NCBI GenBank assembly: GCA_964567995.1 | Contig: CAZMOB010000003.1 | Coordinates: 62,001-126,000 of the forward strand | DNA length: 64,000 nt | Origin: JAGOTP01 sp964567995 | GTDB taxonomy: Bacteria > Patescibacteriota > Patescibacteriia > 2-12-FULL-60-25 | Direction: 5' to 3' | Shown: piece by piece, positions 58,696 to 64,000 of the stretch | Layout: the number at the start of each line of letters is the position of its first letter | Position numbering within the stretch: position 1 is the first letter of the stretch | Translations under genes and position numbers: made by a program | Notes under the pieces: model-generated | What the model was told of the DNA's origin: nothing | Databases searched by the model: none | The model's input: the letters and a program-made list of their open reading frames with translations, nothing else

Positions 58696-59779
58696 ACACT
58701 AAGGCACGCATTTTTTCCGCAAAGATCTGTACATCAAATCTCTTGGCTTGTACCTGGCAATCAGCGCGCATTGGCAAGGCTTTTTCAGGCGTCAGTTCTT
58801 CAACGGCGGAGATAAGATCTTCAATTTCGCACTCTTTTGGAATAAGAATCCCTGTTTTTCCGGGAATAACCGTCTCCTTCAACCCTCCTTCGTCCACTCC
58901 AATACATGGTTTCCCTGCAGACATTCCTTCCAGCGGTGACATGCCAAAATCTTCATTGATGGGAATGTAGATCGTGGCTGTGCATCGTCCAACTAATTCT
59001 TTCAACTTCGTGTCATCGACTCGACCCAAGATCTCAATATTTGGATAGCCCTTCGCCAGCTCACGCAATTCAGCTTCCGATGGACCTGTCGAAACGATCA
59101 CAACTTTTTTCGTAGGCATTTGTTGGAACGCTTTCACAATTCGATCAATGCGCTTCAACGGATCAAGACGGGCGAACGAAAGATAATAGGGCTCCTGAGC
59201 AATCCAGGTGAATAAATCCGTACGGACAGGTGGATACACGATCTGGGATTCACGCTGACAGAAGGTCAACAAACGATCATGCACAGACTGAGAGTTCGTG
59301 ACAACCGTGGGCATTCGAGACAGACCAGCGCGATAGATCGTTCGAATGAGCCACTTACCTACATCATAATAAAAGAAACGCTTGATGGCCGATGGTTCCT
59401 CGGCTCGACGATGTTGCAACAAATCGTAGACGTAACGCACTGGATGATGGCAGTAATAAATGCGCTTTTGTTTTGGAAGCGGAATCAAGGCTGCCGACAA
59501 ACAATTATTTCCAGAAAAAATCACGGTATCGTATTGAGACACGATTTTCCGTGTCTTCCACCAGAAATTCCATTGCGCACGAAAATAACGCCAGACGATC
59601 ATCGGAGCCTCACCCGTATCCAAGACAAACACCTTGCCCGGTGCTTCCGATTGAGGAAACGTCGCATCTGTCCAATACTCGGTTAAAATATCCGCTTTCA
59701 GCGCATTCGCTAGGTCCAATACCAATCGCTCCCCTCCCCCTCGGAACTGAAAACGGTCTTGGATGATCAGAATCTTCAT
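58679..59779 (-). CDS. Glycosyltransferase family 4 (GT-B) (366 aa)
   Basis: WbaZ/mannosyltransferase-like. N-terminus MKILIIQDRFQFRGGGERLV (start set here rather than three codons earlier), IFSGNNCLSAALIP, YCHHPVRYVYDLL (about 112-124) typical for this group; donor domain LSFARLDPLKRIDRIVKAF, ILGRVDDTKLKELVGRCTATIYIPI and E-D-F-G-x-S-P-L-E (NEDFGMSPLEGMSAGKPCIG, about 294-313). First gene of the leftward operon that reaches YdcF, VOC and perhaps the sigma factor. With its neighbour it likely builds a surface polysaccharide. Confidence 0.93.
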   Translation of the reverse strand: MKILIIQDRFQFRGGGERLVLDLANALKADILTEYWTDATFPQSEAPGKVFVLDTGEAPMIVWRYFRAQWNFWWKTRKIVSQYDTVIFSGNNCLSAALIPLPKQKRIYYCHHPVRYVYDLLQHRRAEEPSAIKRFFYYDVGKWLIRTIYRAGLSRMPTVVTNSQSVHDRLLTFCQRESQIVYPPVRTDLFTWIAQEPYYLSFARLDPLKRIDRIVKAFQQMPTKKVVIVSTGPSEAELRELAKGYPNIEILGRVDDTKLKELVGRCTATIYIPINEDFGMSPLEGMSAGKPCIGVDEGGLKETVIPGKTGILIPKECEIEDLISAVEELTPEKALPMRADCQVQAKRFDVQIFAEKMRALVYETRD

Positions 59780-59838
59780 AGAACCCACCTAGCCTAACAG
59801 CAAACCTCCGACCTGCCCACCTTGCCTCTTCGAACGAT

Positions 59839-60270
59839 CTATACAGAAACCTGTGTGTCCGATTTCTTCCGCGTCTTTTTCTTACCTGAAAGATCGACTT
59901 CCGGATCCGTCACACCCGTCTTAATTATTTCAAGCATTTCCGCTGCTCCCATCGGCTGATTGAGAATCGGGGCAGCAGCGACATCAACACCACCCGCTAA
60001 ATTCATGGCGAGGATCAAACCGCGCATTTTACCTAAAAGCGCGGCTTTCTTAGCACTGTATTTTGCCTCAGCTGCACGTTCAGCAAGAGACATTCGCTCA
60101 GGAGAAGAAGTACTGTCTGGTTCGGAGAAAATCCGTTTGAGCTGTTCTGCTGCCTGAAGCATCCGCGAGCGCATTCCCACATCTTTTTCCATCGAAGCAG
60201 CTATGCTGGTGGGATTTGGGATGCGTTCTGCCGCTGGGGTAGCGGATGAGTAGCGTTCTTGTCGCATCAT
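59839..60270 (-). CDS. Hypothetical protein (143 aa)
   Basis: No family recognised. N-terminal low-complexity part (SSATPAAERIPNPTSIAA), a helical middle (MLQAAEQLKRIFSE; RMSLAERAAEAKYSAKKAAL), Ala/Gly-rich hydrophobic patch (GLILAMNLAGGVDVAAAPIL, about 84-103), and a basic tail GKKKTRKKSDTQVSV. Possibly structural or nucleic-acid binding. Start overlaps the upstream 50-aa gene's stop by 4 nt, which supports both frames. Confidence 0.6.
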   Translation of the reverse strand: MMRQERYSSATPAAERIPNPTSIAASMEKDVGMRSRMLQAAEQLKRIFSEPDSTSSPERMSLAERAAEAKYSAKKAALLGKMRGLILAMNLAGGVDVAAAPILNQPMGAAEMLEIIKTGVTDPEVDLSGKKKTRKKSDTQVSV

Positions 60271-60419
60271 AGGGCTTCTGTGGTGGGATCTGTTAAAGAG
60301 CTGATTGTTCGAGCTAATCGTAGCTGCTCTCGCTCATCTTTGGCCTGGAGTACCTCTAACACGGCGGATTCTACTTCTTGAAGTGCTTGCTCAATAGATG
60401 GAACAACATTGTCAGTCAT
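60267..60419 (-). CDS. Small helical protein (50 aa)
   Basis: Unknown. MTDNVVPSIEQALQEVESAV begins one amphipathic acidic helix, then QAKDEREQLRLARTISSLT. Start at 60419 is chosen because the longer in-frame version adds a compositionally different leader. Coupled by a 4-nt overlap to the 143-aa gene. Divergent from the GH3 gene. Confidence 0.55.
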   Translation of the reverse strand: MTDNVVPSIEQALQEVESAVLEVLQAKDEREQLRLARTISSLTDPTTEAL

Positions 60420-60521
60420 AGGAGAATTTTCGACGATTATCTCTATTTTAGCACTCGGAACACATTTCACAACATAGACACCATATTGACCATCTCTTCT
60501 TCCTAGGTATGCTGATCATCT

Positions 60522-62345
60522 ATGGTCCAAGACAATACTCTCCAAAAAACCCTTATTCTTCTTTTTGTCTGTTTGGTTATTGGGGGTGTATTTATTTTCT
60601 CAAAACGAGCGTCCGTCTCGATGAGTCCAGCAACTGAGAACCGGTGTCATCTGACAAATGCCCCCTATCAAGATAAGCGATTACCCATCGAAGAACGTGT
60701 CACTGACTTGCTCGGACGCATGACGGAGCGAGAGAAGATTGGTCAACTGATTCTGGTTGAAAAGAGTAGTCTTACACAGATAGACGACATCCGTGACTAC
60801 ACTCTTGGAGCTCTTCTCAGTGGAGCTGGGTCTAGACCACCAACAAACACTGCAGCCAACTGGCTTGAAATGGTGCAGAAGTATCAAGCAAAAGCCAAAG
60901 AAACGTGTCTCGGCATTCCTCTCCTTTATGGCATCGATGCCGTTCATGGCGTTGGAGGGATCGCTGGCGCAACAATCTTTCCGCATTCCATCGGGCTCGC
61001 CGCAACCCGAGACGCCAATCTCGTTCGACGCGTAGCAGAAGCAACTACAGAAGAACTGACAGCGAGCGGCATCTACTGGAACTTTGCCCCTAATCTTGAT
61101 GTGACAAAAGATCAACGTTGGGGACGGGTCTATGAAACGTTCGGCTCGGATCCGAAACTCGTTTCCGAATTAGGTCTCGCCTATCTGCAAGGAACGCAAA
61201 CCTCTAAAGACGGTTTTCTTAAGGCGCTTGCAACCCCTAAACATTTTGTCGGGAATGGGGCAATGACCTGGGATACATCGGCGAACGCCGACTACCAAAT
61301 CGATCAAGGTGACACTCAACTCAATGAACAACAATTGCGTACAGAACATATCGAACCGTTCAAACAAGCGATCGACGGCGGAGCACTCGCGATTATGGCT
61401 GGCCTCAATCGCTGGAACGGAAAGAAAATTTCAGCTGATCACTACTTGCTCACCACCGTCTTGAAGCAACAGCTCGGTTTTACAGGCTTCGTCGTCTCTG
61501 ATTGGTATGGCGTCTACGCTCTGCATGACGATCGCTATACGGCAACGGTCATGGGGATAAACGCGGGCATCGATATGGTCATGCTGCCCTTTGAGTACAA
61601 ACTGTTTATAAAGGATATGGAAAATGCGTTGCAGAACGGCGACATCTCGAAAGAACGCTTGGACGATGCCGTGCGGCGCATCCTTACTGCCAAATTCAAG
61701 GTAGGATTATTCGATCGCCCTGCAGCAACGATCGAAGAACTCTCTTCGATTGGAAGTGACGGGCATCGCACCCTCGCCCACGAAGCCGTCCAAAAATCGC
61801 AGGTGGTGTTGAAACAAAAAACGGGCACGCTCCCCCTCTCGCGGGCTGCTCGACGTGTTCTTGTAGCCGGATCAGCGGCGCATAATCTGGGACAGCAGTC
61901 CGGCGGCTGGACCATCGAATGGCAAGGTATCGAGGGAAATTCACTTCTGGGAACAACCATCCTTGAGGGTATCCGAGCAACCGTTTCATCCAGCACAAGC
62001 GTCGAATATGCGTCTGATGGGGAGCTTGGACCAAACAAAGATCTAGCTGAGATTGGAATCGCCGTCGTCGGAGAGAAACCCTATGCGGAAGGCGTAGGCG
62101 ACACTGCCGAACCGCATTTAAGCGAAGAAGATCTGGGGACGATCAAGAAGCTACGCAGCAGAAGCAAGACGCTCGTTGTCGCGATCATCTCCGGACGAGC
62201 CTTGAAGCTACCGCCGGAATACAAAACCTGGGACGCGATTGTCGCTGCTTGGTTACCAGGTAGCGAAGGCCAGGGCATAGCCGACACTCTATTTGGACTC
62301 GCCCCTTTCACAGGGACTCTCCCGGTCGCTTGGGATCTGCCCTGA
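60522..62345 (+). CDS. Glycoside hydrolase family 3 beta-glycosidase, membrane anchored or secreted (607 aa)
   Basis: N-terminal hydrophobic segment (TLILLFVCLVIGGVFIF, 10-26) is a signal or anchor. GH3 N-domain: RVTDLLGRMTEREKIGQL (57-74), GIPLLYGIDAVHGV, NFAPNLDVTKDQRWGRVYE, TPKHFVGNG (about 240-248, K-H substrate motif), nucleophile Asp327 in FVVSDWYG. GH3 C-domain follows from about 425 (VLVAGSAAHNLGQQSGGWTIEW). No fibronectin III domain. Likely cleaves exo-beta-linked glucose or a wall disaccharide outside the cell; closer to BglX/ExoP than to NagZ by the C-domain. Confidence 0.93.
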   Translation: MVQDNTLQKTLILLFVCLVIGGVFIFSKRASVSMSPATENRCHLTNAPYQDKRLPIEERVTDLLGRMTEREKIGQLILVEKSSLTQIDDIRDYTLGALLSGAGSRPPTNTAANWLEMVQKYQAKAKETCLGIPLLYGIDAVHGVGGIAGATIFPHSIGLAATRDANLVRRVAEATTEELTASGIYWNFAPNLDVTKDQRWGRVYETFGSDPKLVSELGLAYLQGTQTSKDGFLKALATPKHFVGNGAMTWDTSANADYQIDQGDTQLNEQQLRTEHIEPFKQAIDGGALAIMAGLNRWNGKKISADHYLLTTVLKQQLGFTGFVVSDWYGVYALHDDRYTATVMGINAGIDMVMLPFEYKLFIKDMENALQNGDISKERLDDAVRRILTAKFKVGLFDRPAATIEELSSIGSDGHRTLAHEAVQKSQVVLKQKTGTLPLSRAARRVLVAGSAAHNLGQQSGGWTIEWQGIEGNSLLGTTILEGIRATVSSSTSVEYASDGELGPNKDLAEIGIAVVGEKPYAEGVGDTAEPHLSEEDLGTIKKLRSRSKTLVVAIISGRALKLPPEYKTWDAIVAAWLPGSEGQGIADTLFGLAPFTGTLPVAWDLP

Positions 62346-62354
62346 GTGACGGTC

Positions 62355-64000
62355 TCAACGCGTACTCAACTTCGGAACAGCCGAGCTGAAATCTAAGACA
62401 TAGCTCTTCTCACCAACCAAAAAGAAGAATTTCATTTTATTCGCCTGCAGAGCGTAGCCCGCCAGATCGGTTTCTTTCGGAAACGCGTGTTCATCTCTCT
62501 CCCAATCTTCTGACAGACGTCCCTCGATTTCCCCGATAGAAACGCCTTCAAACAAAAGCTTGGTTTTTGGAAAAGCTGCCGTTCGCGAAATTGCTTCCAA
62601 TTCAAGCTGAACTGTCCGGTTTTTGGTGGGTGAGAACTCAATCATTGTTTTGTCCGCACAGGAGCCATCAGGCGTAAATCCGATTAGATCACCCGTGCTC
62701 GTATTGGCGATAAAATCAAAGCCTCGATAGGCACTGAAGGAGCAAACCTCATACGGAAAGAGACGAACGACCATACTCCGATTATCGAGCGACGCTACTG
62801 GCTGAATCTGTCGCAAGCTATGCGTTTCATCCGAGCTAGACGCTAATACCGTTGGTTGACCTTGGATAACACGATACAGCAAACAAGACTGCGACTGCCC
62901 ATCGATTTCGCAAACCGGCCCTTCCAGACCCTTAACCGTCGATGAGCCATTACCCATGAAGGCCAGATAGCCACCCGACACGCCCGGGATCGGGAACTTT
63001 TTGAAGGGATAGCCGCGCGCTTGAATACACCCCTCCACGAGATCAACTGCTTCCTTATCTCCTTGTTGCAAACGTTGAAGAGAAGACGACCATGTCGTTC
63101 CACAGGGTTCAATCTGATGCCCCTCACTCTCATCGGTCGTGTAGAGTAGATTCTCAAACTTCCCCAGGTTCACGTTATAGCCAACAGTTCCGACATTAAC
63201 GAGTATCGTTCGCCGACCAAAAGCATCTCGCTCATATTTCTGAATAGCAAACATCGCATTTGAGCCAATCAGTTCCTTAAAACGGAAATAGTATTCAGCT
63301 TGAGCAAAATCCTTCAAGAGAGGGTCCACAAAAATCTCCTTCATGACGAGACGTTCACCCGTCCGGTCTTCACGGATGAGCGATCCGAAGCCGTCCGATA
63401 TACGGTAGGCGGTTCTTTGGGTATAGGTGAGCGCGCCGATTGAGCTCAATGCCACGTCATACCCCGGCAAACGGAAGACGACACTCTTTCCATCGAACGA
63501 TGCGTCAGGAAAGGCTACATCACTGATCGAATCGCCATATCCAAGAGTACAGCTCACGTTCAGTTCAGTCGGCAGAGCCGATAAGCGTCCATTTACACGA
63601 ATACCGGTCAACGTCGTGGTGGGAACAACAAATTCACGGCTCCAATCAGGCTGCACGCAGCGTGTCTTTTGCACTAATTCGAGGCTAAAAGAACGACCAT
63701 TGAAGCGAGCATCCATCGTTGTCAACGGTCGCTCGTAAGAGCCCCTTTCGACTTCTGCTACAAGCTTGCCCGCACGATCGATGAACGCACTGTAGATATC
63801 CGCCACCGCTTCCCCGGGACTCGATTGTCGCTCAATCACCAGACCGCCCGACCAGTCATTCAACCAGAATCTGCTTTCATTCATCGCGCTTGATTCTGAG
63901 AATAAGCGCCGTGGTTCTTGCGTGTTCAAATCCAACAACCAGACCGACGCCTGACTTGTCCACCACTGATCTGACGCACTCGTCGGTCCAATGATCGCAA
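62355..64000 (-). CDS. Hypothetical beta-rich protein, partial (548 aa in window)
   Basis: Open to the right edge: the minus-strand frame continues through AIIGPTSASDQWWTSQASVW up to position 64000 without a start being needed, so the 5' end is missing. The sequence is beta-rich with periodic aromatic and acidic residues (FWLNDWSGGLVIERQ; GYDVALSSIGALTYTQRTAY; YLAFMGNGSSTVKG), like a beta-propeller or a repeated beta-sandwich, and has several Cys pairs. No family recognised. Convergent with the GH3 gene, 9 nt between stops, no hairpin terminator. Confidence 0.75.
   Translation of the reverse strand, partial: AIIGPTSASDQWWTSQASVWLLDLNTQEPRRLFSESSAMNESRFWLNDWSGGLVIERQSSPGEAVADIYSAFIDRAGKLVAEVERGSYERPLTTMDARFNGRSFSLELVQKTRCVQPDWSREFVVPTTTLTGIRVNGRLSALPTELNVSCTLGYGDSISDVAFPDASFDGKSVVFRLPGYDVALSSIGALTYTQRTAYRISDGFGSLIREDRTGERLVMKEIFVDPLLKDFAQAEYYFRFKELIGSNAMFAIQKYERDAFGRRTILVNVGTVGYNVNLGKFENLLYTTDESEGHQIEPCGTTWSSSLQRLQQGDKEAVDLVEGCIQARGYPFKKFPIPGVSGGYLAFMGNGSSTVKGLEGPVCEIDGQSQSCLLYRVIQGQPTVLASSSDETHSLRQIQPVASLDNRSMVVRLFPYEVCSFSAYRGFDFIANTSTGDLIGFTPDGSCADKTMIEFSPTKNRTVQLELEAISRTAAFPKTKLLFEGVSIGEIEGRLSEDWERDEHAFPKETDLAGYALQANKMKFFFLVGEKSYVLDFSSAVPKLSTR

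Overview
The window looks like a chromosomal piece of a small-genome bacterium of the Patescibacteria (Candidate Phyla Radiation). The signs are secreted proteins with the tandem 'LWYV-(S/A)P' wall or surface modules and the 'YAVDSDRRLRWV ... VDDISDAF' C-terminal module that I associate with that group, many short hypothetical proteins, many mRNAs that seem to start at or next to their ATG without a Shine-Dalgarno site, and mostly core information and cell-wall genes. UGA works as a stop codon (for example the ATGA stop/start overlaps), so the recoded Gracilibacteria/Absconditabacteria code does not apply. The assignment is inference; no 16S rRNA gene is present.

Layout. 1-1.3 kb: 5' part of a UvrD/PcrA helicase and a coiled-coil protein (copy A). 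1.4-3.3 kb: a strikingly G+C-rich lipoprotein gene with thrombospondin type-3 repeats. 3.45-8.6 kb: tRNA-Pro, an unknown lipoprotein-like gene, a leftward operon (TM0106-type nuclease, YibE/F membrane protein, RsmC-like methyltransferase), bL33 and tRNA-Thr. 8.7-9.8 kb: coiled-coil copy B and a second G+C-rich gene. 9.9-16.1 kb: leftward operon small DinB partner-dinB-murI-murD, then a secreted gluzincin-like metallopeptidase. 16.2-18.6 kb: a roughly 2.3 kb integrative element inserted at the 3' end of tRNA-Leu(CAG), with 29-bp direct repeats, tyrosine recombinase, a 41-residue protein and a candidate small RNA. 18.6-31.7 kb: nitroreductase, RNase J, peroxiredoxin, trpS, rnpB, DUF2207 protein, SBF transporter, 2-hydroxyacid dehydrogenase, sigma factor, tRNA-Ala. 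31.7-40.1 kb: accessory surface zone (phosphodiester glycosidase, three more G+C-rich genes including a GH1-like hydrolase, an Ig-repeat surface protein, DoxX). 40.2-64 kb: FemAB-type transferase and ruvA, alkD, fur, PurO-like, NADAR, P-type ATPase, permease, an ECF sigma plus membrane vWA pair, a long operon with MazG, Nudix and two glycosyltransferases, a GH3 hydrolase and a truncated unknown.

How the genes work together. murI/murD, the FemAB-type transferase, the secreted peptidase and the glycoside hydrolases concern the wall and envelope. RNase J, RNase P RNA, bL33, trpS, RsmC and four tRNAs belong to RNA metabolism and translation. RuvA, UvrD, DinB, AlkD, MazG and Nudix form a repair and pool-sanitation set. 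Two sigma factors, one next to a membrane-anchored vWA protein, suggest extracytoplasmic signalling in an otherwise regulator-poor stretch.

The most unusual signal is five dispersed G+C-rich genes (1699-3171, 9338-9763, 32540-33436, 34308-35651, 38559-39911). Four are predicted secreted or membrane proteins. They sit behind near-consensus promoters in A+T-rich DNA, have leaders of about 90-245 nt with stem-loops, mostly have good Shine-Dalgarno sites, and end in G+C-rich hairpins. Neighbouring genes are mostly leaderless-looking. This may be a transferred and co-regulated surface-protein set. No G+C percentage was computed; statements about base composition are by eye.
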